A DNA stretch of 64,000 bases from Nocardia vulneris. Lineage in GTDB: Bacteria > Actinomycetota > Actinomycetes > Mycobacteriales > Mycobacteriaceae. Below are positions 33,802-41,628 of this stretch, piece after piece. Position numbers and translations under genes: made by a program. Each line of letters begins with the position of its first letter. Positions within the stretch are counted from its first letter, which is position 1. Where the stretch lies: positions 248,001-312,000 of the forward strand of contig NZ_BDCI01000002.1 of assembly GCF_001613425.1 (NCBI RefSeq). Direction: 5' to 3'. The notes below the pieces were generated by a model that was given only the letters and a program-made list of their open reading frames with translations, was not told the origin of the DNA and did no database searches.

Positions 33802-35322
33802 GTGACCGACATCGACGTGATCATCGTGGGCGCCGGGCCGACCGGCCTGACGCTGGCCGCCGAATCGAGCCTGGCCGGTATCCGGCCGCTGGTGCTGGAG
33901 AAGCACCTGGCACCCCGAGACGTCCCCAAGGCCAGCGGCATCGCCGGCCAGATCCTGGACGTGCTGCGCTACCGCGGCATCCTCGACCGTTTCGAGGCCG
34001 CCAGCGGTAACCCGCACATCGCCGCCCGGTTCCCCTTCGGCGGAACCCACTTGGACTTCACCGAACTGGCTGATCCACCGCTGCGCGCGGTACCGCTGCC
34101 GCAGCGGGAGATCGAGCGCCTGCTCGCCGAGCGCGCCGCGGAACTCGGCGCCGAGATCCGTCGCGGCCACCGAGTGGTCGGACTGCGCCAGGACGAGGCC
34201 GCAGTCACCGTGGAGGTGCGTGGCCCGGACGGACCGTACGAGCTGACCGCGCAGTACCTGGTGGGTTGCGACGGCGGCCGCAGCGACATCCGCACGCTCG
34301 CCGGTATCGCGTTCCCGGGCACCACCTATCCCGAGGTGAATCGCGTTGCCCAAGTGTCCGTAGGGGATTCGGTCACGGTGCACGACAACGGCGATATCGA
34401 GGTCCCCGGGCTCGGCCGGCTCCCCTTCGGGTTCAACCGGACCGACCGCGGCATGTTCGCCTTCGCACCCAATCCGGGCGGACTGTTCCTGCAGACCGTC
34501 GAGGACGACACCACCGACTATGACGACGACGAGCCGCTGACCCTGGCCGAACTCGCCGACAGCGTGCGCCGGTTGCTCGGTGTCGAGCTGCCGATGTCGG
34601 ATCCGAAGCGCCTGTCCCGCTTCACCTTCAAGGATCGGCAGGCCGAAACCTACCGTGCCGGGCGCGTTCTGCTGGCCGGCGACGCGGCGCACCTGCTGCC
34701 CGCCACCGGCACCGCGCTCAACGTCGGCATGATCGACGCGGTCAACCTGGCCTGGAAACTGGCCGCCGACGTGCAGGGCTGGGCGCCGGCCGGACTGCTG
34801 GACACTTACCACGAGGAACGTCATTTCGCCGGAGCGCGGGCTCGGTTGCAGACCAGGGCTCAGGTCGCGCTGCGCCGCGGCCATGACGACGCCGCGGAGG
34901 CACTGCGCACGGTGTTCCAGGAAATACTCGGCGACGAACCGGCCCTGCGCCGGATCGGAGCCATGGTCGGCGGCACCGACATTCGCTACCCGATGCCCGG
35001 CGACCACGTCCTGACCGGCACCTTCGTCCCCGATCTCCCGCTGCACACCGACCGCGGCGCGACGAGCGTCGCCGAACTGATGCCCGGCGGACGGCCGGTA
35101 CTGCTCGTATTGTCCGAGCGGCCCGAGTTCACCGAGATCGGCCGGAAGTGGCTGCACCGCATCGAGATTCAGGTCGCCAAAACGGACGAGCAGCTCGCCG
35201 ACGCACTGCTGATCCGCCCGGACGGCCACATTGCCTGGGCCGCGGGGGTGGGCGAGCCCGCCGCCACCGCCGCAGCGAGCCTGCACGAGGCGTTGACGCA
35301 CTGGTTCGGTGCCGCCGCCTGA
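33802..35322 (+). CDS. FAD aromatic hydroxylase (PheA/TfdB, polyketide type)
   Basis: A 506-residue group A flavin monooxygenase resembling those acting on anthracyclines, angucyclines or tetracyclines. Motifs are VIIVGAGPTGLTLAAE (FAD Rossmann), YLVGCDGGRSDIRTLAGIAF (DG motif) and RVLLAGDAAHLLPATGTALN followed by VGMIDAVNLAWKLA (second FAD motif). A thioredoxin-like C-terminal domain is present from about residue 390. The GTG at 33802 has GGGAG 6 bp upstream. It could serve antibiotic inactivation or aromatic catabolism; there is no surrounding cluster to decide. Confidence 0.88.
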   Translation: MTDIDVIIVGAGPTGLTLAAESSLAGIRPLVLEKHLAPRDVPKASGIAGQILDVLRYRGILDRFEAASGNPHIAARFPFGGTHLDFTELADPPLRAVPLPQREIERLLAERAAELGAEIRRGHRVVGLRQDEAAVTVEVRGPDGPYELTAQYLVGCDGGRSDIRTLAGIAFPGTTYPEVNRVAQVSVGDSVTVHDNGDIEVPGLGRLPFGFNRTDRGMFAFAPNPGGLFLQTVEDDTTDYDDDEPLTLAELADSVRRLLGVELPMSDPKRLSRFTFKDRQAETYRAGRVLLAGDAAHLLPATGTALNVGMIDAVNLAWKLAADVQGWAPAGLLDTYHEERHFAGARARLQTRAQVALRRGHDDAAEALRTVFQEILGDEPALRRIGAMVGGTDIRYPMPGDHVLTGTFVPDLPLHTDRGATSVAELMPGGRPVLLVLSERPEFTEIGRKWLHRIEIQVAKTDEQLADALLIRPDGHIAWAAGVGEPAATAAASLHEALTHWFGAAA

Positions 35323-35359
35323 TCGGTTCGATCGCAAGTGAGTCGCCGGGCCCGGGCGA

Positions 35360-35587
35360 CTACTGGTCCGGCGACTCACCATCCGACCAGCCCGATCCGG
35401 GTACCACCAGGAGTGCCAGACCGGCGAGCAAGAGCAACAGCGCCAGCAGCTGCTGCCCGGCCAGCAGTGCCAGCGCCGCCAAGAACAAGGCACGGCGGCC
35501 GAAGACCCGGAGCAGCCGTACGACGTCGGCATCGGGGCCGCCCGGCGCGTAGCCTACTTCGCCAGGGTTCGCGACAGGTTTAGTCAC
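35360..35587 (-). CDS. Small membrane protein, hypothetical
   Basis: A 75-residue protein: an N-terminal hydrophilic part KPVANPGEVGYAPGGPDADV, then two adjacent leucine-rich helices (ALFLAALALLAGQQLLALLL and onward). GAGG lies 7 bp before the GTG at 35587; a GTG one codon earlier is equally possible. It diverges from the LysR gene and converges with the hydroxylase. The family is not recognised. Confidence 0.5.
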   Translation of the reverse strand: MTKPVANPGEVGYAPGGPDADVVRLLRVFGRRALFLAALALLAGQQLLALLLLLAGLALLVVPGSGWSDGESPDQ

Positions 35588-35694
35588 CACGGCACCTCGA
35601 TTCCGCCTCGCCCACGTCTGCGGCGTGAAATGAGCACGCCAGATACCTAGCGTCGCCGACGGGCCGATCACCCACAATGCGCAATCCACGCATG

Positions 35695-35719
35695 CAGCCT
35701 CAGGCAGCGCCTTAGGCTG
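35695..35719. promoter_or_regulatory. Near-perfect 25-bp palindrome, candidate LysR site
   Basis: CAGCCT-C-AGGC-AGC-GCCT-T-AGGCTG: nested inverted repeats with only one mismatched pair outside the 3-bp centre. It ends 6 bp before the LysR start codon and lies in the region shared with the divergent membrane-protein gene. Confidence 0.5.
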
Positions 35720-35724
35720 AAGCG

Positions 35725-36627
35725 GTGCACTACGACTTGGTCGATTTACGGCTGTTCCTCGACGTGGTCTCGGAAGGGTCCATCACGGCAGGCGCGCAAC
35801 GGATGCATCTGAGCCTGCCTTCGGCCAGCGCGCGGATCCGCGCGCTGGAACATCAGGCCGGTCTGGCGCTGCTGATCCGTGGCCGTCGCGGCGTCCGCCC
35901 GACACCGGCGGGTAGCACGCTGGCACGGCATGCGCGGGAGGTGCTGCGGCAGACCGCACGGCTGGACAGCGCGCTCGCCGGGTATACGAGTTCACCCGAA
36001 GTCGGGCTCACCCTGTTGAGTGGCGGCGGTGCGATGCATCAGATCGTGCCGCGGGCCTTGATCTCGTTTCTGCGTGCGCAACCCGGCATCGATGTCGTTG
36101 TCGCGGAACGCCGTACCCCGCAGATGGTCCGGATGCTCACCGACGGCGCGGCCGATCTCGGCATCGTGATCGGCAACGAGGCGGGCGATTGCGGGCTGGC
36201 GGTCGAACCGCTCTGCGACGGTTCGCTCGTGGCGATCGGACAGGCGGGCGGAATCCTCGCGGGCAGAACGATGCTGACCTTCCGGGAGGTCGCCGAGCAT
36301 CCCCTGGTCGGCCTGGATACCGGCTCGTCGCTGCAGCAGTGGATCGAACAGCACGTCGGGGTGCAGGGCGGTCCACTCCCCCGCTACCGCACCCGCGTCG
36401 CCAACCTCACCACCGTCATCACGCTGGTCGCCGCGGGCGTCGGCCTGGCCATCGTGCCCCGCAATGCGATCCACGCCGACCCCACCCTCGACGTGTGCGA
36501 GCTGTCCGACGCCTGGTCCCACCGCCACCACGTGATCGCCTGGGGCAGTAAGGCCGACCTCTCCTCCCCGGCCCTGACCGCGCTCGCCGACCACATCCGC
36601 CGGGCCGCCGACACACAGACAGCCTGA
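35725..36627 (+). CDS. LysR-family transcriptional regulator
   Basis: A 300-residue LysR regulator. The N-terminal winged helix is DLVDLRLFLDVVSEGSITAG, then AQRMHLSLPSASARIRALEH and the linker helix GSTLARHAREVLRQTARLDS. The effector domain runs from about residue 90 (VGLTLLSGGGAMHQIVPRAL) with the usual two-lobe pattern; VITLVAAGVGLAIVPRNAI marks the second lobe. Translation starts at GTG 35725. It probably controls the divergent small gene, the upstream hydroxylase or both; that is inferred from position. It is convergent with the cobalt-transport operon. Confidence 0.92.
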   Translation: MHYDLVDLRLFLDVVSEGSITAGAQRMHLSLPSASARIRALEHQAGLALLIRGRRGVRPTPAGSTLARHAREVLRQTARLDSALAGYTSSPEVGLTLLSGGGAMHQIVPRALISFLRAQPGIDVVVAERRTPQMVRMLTDGAADLGIVIGNEAGDCGLAVEPLCDGSLVAIGQAGGILAGRTMLTFREVAEHPLVGLDTGSSLQQWIEQHVGVQGGPLPRYRTRVANLTTVITLVAAGVGLAIVPRNAIHADPTLDVCELSDAWSHRHHVIAWGSKADLSSPALTALADHIRRAADTQTA

Positions 36628-36656
36628 CCGCGGCAGCGATGTCGCCGGTGTCCGCG

Positions 36657-37376
36657 TCAGCTGAGGCGATGGGCGGCAAGGAGTTCGGCGTCGGCGAGGA
36701 CGCTGTCGATCGGGCCGTCGGCGACGATCCGGCCCCCGTCGAGGATCACGGCGCGGTCGCAGACGCGGTGGGCGTATGGCAGGTCGTGGGTGACCATGAG
36801 CAGCGTGGTGGGCAGGGTCAGCAGGATCTCGGCGAGTTCGCGGCGCGCGACCGGGTCCAGGTTGGCGGCGGGCTCGTCGAGGACGAGAACGTCGGGCCGG
36901 CAAGCCAAGACGGTGGCCAAGGCGGCGCGGCGGCGTTCGCCCAGGGAGAGCCGGGCCGGCGCGCGCTGCGCCTGGTCGGTCATCCCGACCGCGGCGAGCG
37001 CGTCCCGGACCCGCTCGGCGAGCGCCGCGCCGCGCACGCCGAAATTGGCCGGTCCGAACGCGATATCCTGCGCGACGGTCGGCATGAACAGCTGATCGTC
37101 CGGATCCTGGAAGACCACGCCCACCCGCTCCCGGATGGCGCGCACGGTCTCGCGGCCCAATCGTGTTCCGCCGATGTGCACTTCGCCGGATGCCGCGAGG
37201 AGCACACCGTTGAGGTGCAGCATCAGCGTCGACTTCCCCGCACCGTTGGGTCCGAGCACGGCGACGCGCTCACCATGGGCGATCTCGAGGTCTACCCCGT
37301 GCAACGCCGCGGTGCCGTCCGGGTACGCGAACCGCAGGTCCAGCAGGCGCACCGCGGGCGCCGGTGCCGCGGTCAC
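36657..37376 (-). CDS. cbiO: Cobalt/nickel ECF transporter ATPase CbiO
   Basis: A 239-residue ABC ATPase of the energy-coupling-factor type. Walker A is VLGPNGAGKSTLMLHLNG, the Q-loop is VFQDPDDQLFMPTV (typical of CbiO/EcfA), the signature is LSLGERRRAALATVLA, a slightly altered form of LSGGQ, and Walker B is VLVLDEPAANLDP. The GTG start overlaps the cbiQ stop codon (GTGA), so translation is coupled. It powers uptake of Co2+ or Ni2+ with CbiM and CbiQ encoded directly upstream. Confidence 0.92.
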   Translation of the reverse strand: MTAAPAPAVRLLDLRFAYPDGTAALHGVDLEIAHGERVAVLGPNGAGKSTLMLHLNGVLLAASGEVHIGGTRLGRETVRAIRERVGVVFQDPDDQLFMPTVAQDIAFGPANFGVRGAALAERVRDALAAVGMTDQAQRAPARLSLGERRRAALATVLACRPDVLVLDEPAANLDPVARRELAEILLTLPTTLLMVTHDLPYAHRVCDRAVILDGGRIVADGPIDSVLADAELLAAHRLS

Positions 37377-38134
37377 CGAACCGCCCAGGCGCCCAGGCAG
37401 ATTCCGACGGCCACGACCGCAGGCAGGCAGCCGAGCAACCATTGCCGCGGCACGGCAGGCCGCTCACCGAGATCCGGCACAGCGCCGGTGAAACCCCGCG
37501 ACAGCATGGCCAGATGCACGCGTTCACCTCTTTCATAGGACCGCAGGAACAGGCTGCCCACGCCGCGCGCGGTCGCGCCCGCCTGCCGCAGCGTGCGGGG
37601 GTCGTCGCCGCGCGAGATCCGGGCCAGCCGCATGCGCGCCGCCTCGTCGGCCAGCACATCGACGTAGCGCAGCATCAGCACCACGATGGTGACGATCAGG
37701 CCCGGGACACGCAGCCGGGTCAATCCACCGGGCAGCTCCCGGACCGCGGTGGTTGCCGCCAAGGTCAGCGAAACACCGACGCCGATCGCCCCTTTCGCCA
37801 CGATGCCCCATGCCGCGTAGAGGCCCGTCGTGGACAGCGAAAGCCCGAGCACCGTGGTGCGCGGCTCGCCCGCCGCGAAGGGCAGCAACACCGCCAGCAC
37901 CACGAAAGGCAGCTCGATCAGCAGCCGCGGCGCGATCCAGCGCACCGGGACACCGATCCACCGCCACAGTGCGATCAACCCGAGCGCGTAGCAAGCGAAG
38001 GGCCAGAACAACTCTCGTGGCGTCGCGACGACGGCGCACACGGTCAGCATTGCACAGACGATCTTCACCTCGACCGGCGCGCGATGCGCGGGCGAGGCGC
38101 CGGGCAGATAAAGGCGATTGCTCGTACCGGGCAC
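37373..38134 (-). CDS. cbiQ: Cobalt/nickel ECF transporter T component CbiQ
   Basis: A 253-residue membrane protein with several helices and the coupling motifs of EcfT/CbiQ proteins: ARMRLARISRGDDPRTLRQA and SYERGERVHLAMLSRGF, which contain the Ala-Arg-Gly signatures that contact the ATPase. The N-terminus carries SNRLYLPGASPAHRAPVEVK, then the first helix. The GTG start directly follows the cbiM stop codon. It links the metal-binding CbiM to CbiO. Confidence 0.9.
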   Translation of the reverse strand: MPGTSNRLYLPGASPAHRAPVEVKIVCAMLTVCAVVATPRELFWPFACYALGLIALWRWIGVPVRWIAPRLLIELPFVVLAVLLPFAAGEPRTTVLGLSLSTTGLYAAWGIVAKGAIGVGVSLTLAATTAVRELPGGLTRLRVPGLIVTIVVLMLRYVDVLADEAARMRLARISRGDDPRTLRQAGATARGVGSLFLRSYERGERVHLAMLSRGFTGAVPDLGERPAVPRQWLLGCLPAVVAVGICLGAWAVR

Positions 38135-39205
38135 CTACGGCGTTCCCGGTTGCGCGCGTTCGTCTGCAGACTCGTTGTGCGCGTGGGTATCCCGGCCTCG
38201 GGCCCGGCCCGCCCGGATCATCCGGAGCACGGCGAACAAGGCGGCGAAGGCGGCGGCGACGCCGAGCACGCCCGCCAACCCGGTGAGTCCGTCGTCGCCG
38301 TCGATCGTGTAGTCGGCCAGCGGCGAATTCGCGAACCGGTGCTCCTCGGCGTTCTGCGCGATACATTCACCGCGCAGTTCTTCGGCACCCTCGGTCTGCA
38401 CCACCGTGCAGCCGCGTTGCGTGGTGGCGTCGAGGCCGTCGGGTTGCGAACTGGCCACGTAGGACAGCAATCCCGCGATCAGCACCGCGACCGCGGCGAA
38501 GGCCCAGAGGAATCCGGTCATCGACACTCGCGCGCGCACCGGCGCTGCGCCGCCCCGCGCCCGGCGCAGCACATAGACCAGATCGGGGCGCGCGTTGACG
38601 ACGGCGACCACGGTGATCGCGGTGATGATCCCTTCGCCCACGCCGATCAGCGCATGGGTGATCAGCATGTACCCGGCCACCGCGCCGACCGTCGAGCCCG
38701 CCGCACCGCCGATCGCGTACTCCAGCACGAAACCCATTGCGGCGCAGACCGTTGCGACGAACGCGGCGAGGAACGCGACGATGCCGAGGCCGGAACGGAC
38801 GCGGTCGACAAGTACCGGCAGCAGCCGGCGCGCGACCGCATACCCGACCGCGACACCGATGAGGGCCATGTTGGTGATGTTCGTGCCCAGCGCGCTCAAC
38901 CCGCCGTCGGCGAACAGCAGCGCCTGGACGACGAGCACGATCGCCACGCACAGCGCACCGACGTAGGGCCCCACCAGGATCGCCGCCAGTGCCCCGCCCA
39001 GGAGGTGACCGCTCACGCCCGGCAGGATCGGGAAGTTGACCATCTGCACCGCGAAGATGAACGCCGCGACCAATCCCGCCATCGGCGCGGCCCGCTCGTC
39101 GAGTTCGGCGCGCGCCCGCCAGGCCGCGAAAGCCAGTCCGGCGACGGCGATGACGGCGAAGAGGGCACTGGTCGGGACATCGACGATGCCGTCGCTCATA
39201 TGCAT
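38135..39205 (-). CDS. cbiM: CbiM fused to PDGLE (CbiN-like) domain
   Basis: A 356-residue substrate-specific component. The N-terminus MHMSDGIVDVPTSALF places His at position 2 as in CbiM, where the N-terminal amine and His2 bind the metal, so the start at 39205 is chosen although its ribosome-binding site is weak. Family parts include FPILPGVSGHLLGGALAAIL (metal-site His) and YMLITHALIGVGEGIITAIT. After about residue 245 a second domain follows with the PDGLE-type SSQPDGLD motif, an external loop with Cys residues (RGCTVVQT, RGECIAQN) and a closing helix; this replaces CbiN. It imports Co2+ or Ni2+. Confidence 0.9.
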   Translation of the reverse strand: MHMSDGIVDVPTSALFAVIAVAGLAFAAWRARAELDERAAPMAGLVAAFIFAVQMVNFPILPGVSGHLLGGALAAILVGPYVGALCVAIVLVVQALLFADGGLSALGTNITNMALIGVAVGYAVARRLLPVLVDRVRSGLGIVAFLAAFVATVCAAMGFVLEYAIGGAAGSTVGAVAGYMLITHALIGVGEGIITAITVVAVVNARPDLVYVLRRARGGAAPVRARVSMTGFLWAFAAVAVLIAGLLSYVASSQPDGLDATTQRGCTVVQTEGAEELRGECIAQNAEEHRFANSPLADYTIDGDDGLTGLAGVLGVAAAFAALFAVLRMIRAGRARGRDTHAHNESADERAQPGTP

Positions 39206-39247
39206 TGCCAACGTACTGCTCACCTCGCGAGACAATACGCTGTCATG

Positions 39248-39261
39248 TGTTCACGTGAACA
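39248..39261. promoter_or_regulatory. Perfect palindrome, candidate ArsR operator
   Basis: TGTTCACGTGAACA is a perfect 14-bp palindrome midway between the divergent cbi operon and the ArsR gene. It resembles the TGAA/TTCA-type sites bound by metal-sensing ArsR/SmtB repressors. It could control both directions. Confidence 0.6.
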
Positions 39262-39332
39262 GATGTGTACGTATTCGGCTCGCCGGATCGATCCCCGGCG
39301 AGGGACGGTCGGCGAGGTGGCAGAGTAGAAGA

Positions 39333-39695
39333 GTGGCAGTAAGTCCTCCGTTGAATCCCGAGCACGCCCGCCGCGCGGCGTCCGGTCTGGACATCATGGC
39401 GATCGAGCACTGGGCGGGCCGGTTCGATCTGCTCTCCGACGCCAACCGCCTGCGCCTGCTGGTCTGCCTGCACTACGCACCCGACATCAGCGTCAGCGAT
39501 CTCGCCGCCGCCGTCGGCATGTCGGCCACCGCCGCGTCCCAGGCGCTGCGCATCCTGCGCCAGCAGGGCTGGGTCGCCAGCAGCAAGGAAGGGCGGATCG
39601 TGCGGTACCGGCTCGCCGACGACACGGTCCACCGGCTGCTGCACTGGATCGGCGCCACCCACGCGAGCGAGGCGCCGGAGCACGACTTCTCCTGA
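39333..39695 (+). CDS. ArsR/SmtB-family metal-responsive regulator
   Basis: A 120-residue winged-helix regulator: HWAGRFDLLSDANRLRLLVC, then ISVSDLAAAVGMSATAASQA (recognition helix), LRILRQQGWVASSKEGRIVR (wing). The last helix has DDTVHRLLHWIGATHASEAP, an Asp/His array in the position of the alpha-5 Ni/Co site of NmtR-type sensors. This and divergence from cbiMQO suggest a Co or Ni sensor that represses the transporter, which is inference. The GTG start at 39333 is chosen; the sequence upstream is not protein-like. The palindrome between the genes is its probable site. Confidence 0.85.
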   Translation: MAVSPPLNPEHARRAASGLDIMAIEHWAGRFDLLSDANRLRLLVCLHYAPDISVSDLAAAVGMSATAASQALRILRQQGWVASSKEGRIVRYRLADDTVHRLLHWIGATHASEAPEHDFS

Positions 39696-39890
39696 GCAGG
39701 CGGCAGACCGTCATGCCGACAGCCTTATCGGGAATCCTTGACCCGCAACGGTTCTGCGCCGAGACGGCACCGAATGGGACTTACCGGACTATGACGCGTG
39801 TCACCTGGCCACGGAAGTGTTGCACGGTTAACTTAGATCGCAGAGGTGCTTTCCCATTCACTCGGTTCTTGCGCATCAGGAGATGGCGAT

Positions 39891-40598
39891 ATGTCAGAAG
39901 ACTCGAATGCCAAGCAGGACAACAACAACGGCGGGATGGACCGTCGAGCGCTGCTCGGCACCGGCGTCGCCGCCGTGGGCGCGGCCGCGCTGGGCGGCGG
40001 ACTGGTCGGGGCGGCCGCGGCGAGTCCCGCCGACCCACCCGCGCTCGCGAGTGACGGCGCACTCGACAGCAATCTCAACAACGCCTCCCACCTGTTCAAG
40101 CTGCGGGCGGCCGAACGGGCGAACTTCGACGGCGGATACCTGCAGGGGGCGAACGAGGACAATTTCCCTGTGCTGCAAGGCCAGAAGGGGTCGGTGTACT
40201 TCGTGCACCTGGAGGGTGGCGGCATTCGGGAACCGCACTGGCATCCCTCGGCCTGGGAACTGAACTACATCATCTCCGGCAAGGCGAAGTGGACGATCCT
40301 GGGCACACACCCGGACGGGACCTATCACAACGACGTCTTCGAGGCCGACCAGGGCGATCTGGTCTTCGCGCCGCAGGGCTATTTCCATTACTTCGAAAAT
40401 GCCAGTGCCGACACGCCTTTGGATGTTCTCGTGACCTTCAACACCAGCGCCAAGGAACCCAACGACGATATCGGCATCGTCGCGACCCTGAACTCGCTGC
40501 CCCGCGAGGTCCTCGCCGCGTCGTTCGGCATCCCGGTCTCGGCCTTCGCCAACGTTCCCACCGAGATCAAGCCCGTGGTGATCACCCGCCACAAGTAG
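39891..40598 (+). CDS. Tat-exported cupin protein
   Basis: A 235-residue protein. The N-terminus carries a twin-arginine signal: MDRRALLGTGVAAVGAAALG. The mature part holds a cupin barrel with the metal motif IREPHWHPSAWELNYIISGK (His-His-Glu) and a second motif GDLVFAPQGYFHYFENAS (His), as in oxalate-decarboxylase-like and bacilysin-type cupins. The ATG at 39891 has AGGAG 8 bp upstream. Tat export suggests folding with its metal in the cytoplasm. Its substrate is unknown; similar proteins occur singly in Nocardia and mycobacteria. Its end overlaps the convergent sigma-factor gene by 17 bp. Confidence 0.82.
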   Translation: MSEDSNAKQDNNNGGMDRRALLGTGVAAVGAAALGGGLVGAAAASPADPPALASDGALDSNLNNASHLFKLRAAERANFDGGYLQGANEDNFPVLQGQKGSVYFVHLEGGGIREPHWHPSAWELNYIISGKAKWTILGTHPDGTYHNDVFEADQGDLVFAPQGYFHYFENASADTPLDVLVTFNTSAKEPNDDIGIVATLNSLPREVLAASFGIPVSAFANVPTEIKPVVITRHK

Positions 40599-41628
40599 CC
40601 GAGCACCCCGGGCGGCCGTCGCAACACCGGCCGCCCGGGGCCAGCAGTTCGGGAAAGCCGGGAATCGCGCGCATCGCGGGATCATGGAACGCGACGACCC
40701 GGGCGATCCCGGCGGCCGTAACGGAAAGCACGACAATGCCGTTCGCCCTTATCACGCCGTGCTCGTCCCTGCGATACACCGCGGCGGCGGGCTGGCCATT
40801 GGCCGTCGTCGCGAACATCCGCCAGTCACCGGGATCGCCGAGTACATACGTTTCGAGCGTGCCGAGGCACTGCCGCCGCCCCGCATACCAATCGCGGAAC
40901 GGTGTGGCCTCCAGGGTGGCGTCCGCGCGCAGCACCTGCTCGAGCATCCGGGCGTCCGCGTGTTCGAAGGCGGCGATGTAGCCGTCGAGCAGTGCCCGCG
41001 CCCGCTGTTCCGTCGGCTCGAGCAGGCGCTCGCGGGTGGGCGCCACCTCCTGCAGCCGAACCCGAGCGCGTTGCAGGCCGCTCTTCACCGCGGCGGTGGT
41101 GGTGCCGAGGATCTCGGCGGTCTCGGCCGCGGAGAACGCCAGCACCTCGCGCAGGAGCAGAATCGCGCGCTGGCGGGCAGGCAGATGCTGCAACCCGGCG
41201 ATCAGCGCCAGCCGCAGCGACTCGCGGGCGATCGCGGCCGCGGCCGGGTCATCGGTAGCCGGGGCGAGTAGTGCGTCCGGCAACGGCGTCAACCACGAAA
41301 CTTCCCCCGGTGCCGTGGGTTTCGGCGCGCGGGGCGGGCCGGTGTACGCGTCTGCCAGGCCGGAGGGCAGCACGCGGATCCCGCGCGGAGCCGCCGCGGT
41401 CAGACACACGTTCGTCGCGATCCGGTACAGCCAGACCCGCAACGACGCGCGGCCCTCGAAATCGGCCCGCGCCCGCCACGCCCGCAGATAGGTCTCCTGC
41501 ACCAGATCCTCGGCGTCGTGGGCGGAGCCGACCATGCGATAGCAGTGCGCGAGCAGTTCCCGCCGGAATCGCTCGGCCTCGGCGGCGAACCGGTCCCGGT
41601 CCGCCGCCCGCGTCCGCGACGTCGTCAT
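40582..41628 (-). CDS. SigG-like ECF sigma factor with SnoaL-type C-terminus
   Basis: A 348-residue extracytoplasmic-function sigma factor. Region 2 is ELLAHCYRMVGSAHDAEDLV (followed by QETYLRAWRARADFEGRASL), region 4 is LPARQRAILLLREVLAFSAA with ETAEILGTTTAAVKSGLQRA. From about residue 215 it has an NTF2/SnoaL-like domain (ARALLDGYIAAFEHADARML and VAAFHDPAMRAIPGF), the layout of SigG/SigJ-type factors that lack a separate anti-sigma factor. The start codon overlaps the stop codon of the upstream oxidoreductase (ATGA), so translation is coupled. The last codons overlap the cupin gene and its hairpin terminator. Confidence 0.88.
   Translation of the reverse strand: MTTSRTRAADRDRFAAEAERFRRELLAHCYRMVGSAHDAEDLVQETYLRAWRARADFEGRASLRVWLYRIATNVCLTAAAPRGIRVLPSGLADAYTGPPRAPKPTAPGEVSWLTPLPDALLAPATDDPAAAAIARESLRLALIAGLQHLPARQRAILLLREVLAFSAAETAEILGTTTAAVKSGLQRARVRLQEVAPTRERLLEPTEQRARALLDGYIAAFEHADARMLEQVLRADATLEATPFRDWYAGRRQCLGTLETYVLGDPGDWRMFATTANGQPAAAVYRRDEHGVIRANGIVVLSVTAAGIARVVAFHDPAMRAIPGFPELLAPGGRCCDGRPGCSATCGG
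40606..40640. terminator. Strong GC-rich hairpin terminator
   Basis: CCCCGGGCGGCCG pairs perfectly with CGGCCGCCCGGGG across a 9-nt loop, just after the cupin stop codon. It lies inside the final codons of the convergent sigma-factor gene. Confidence 0.75.

Noticed and set aside
37364..39328. 654-residue plus-strand frame opposite cbiMQO
   Set aside because: Gln/Arg/His-rich shadow across three real genes that have GTGA-type overlaps on the minus strand.
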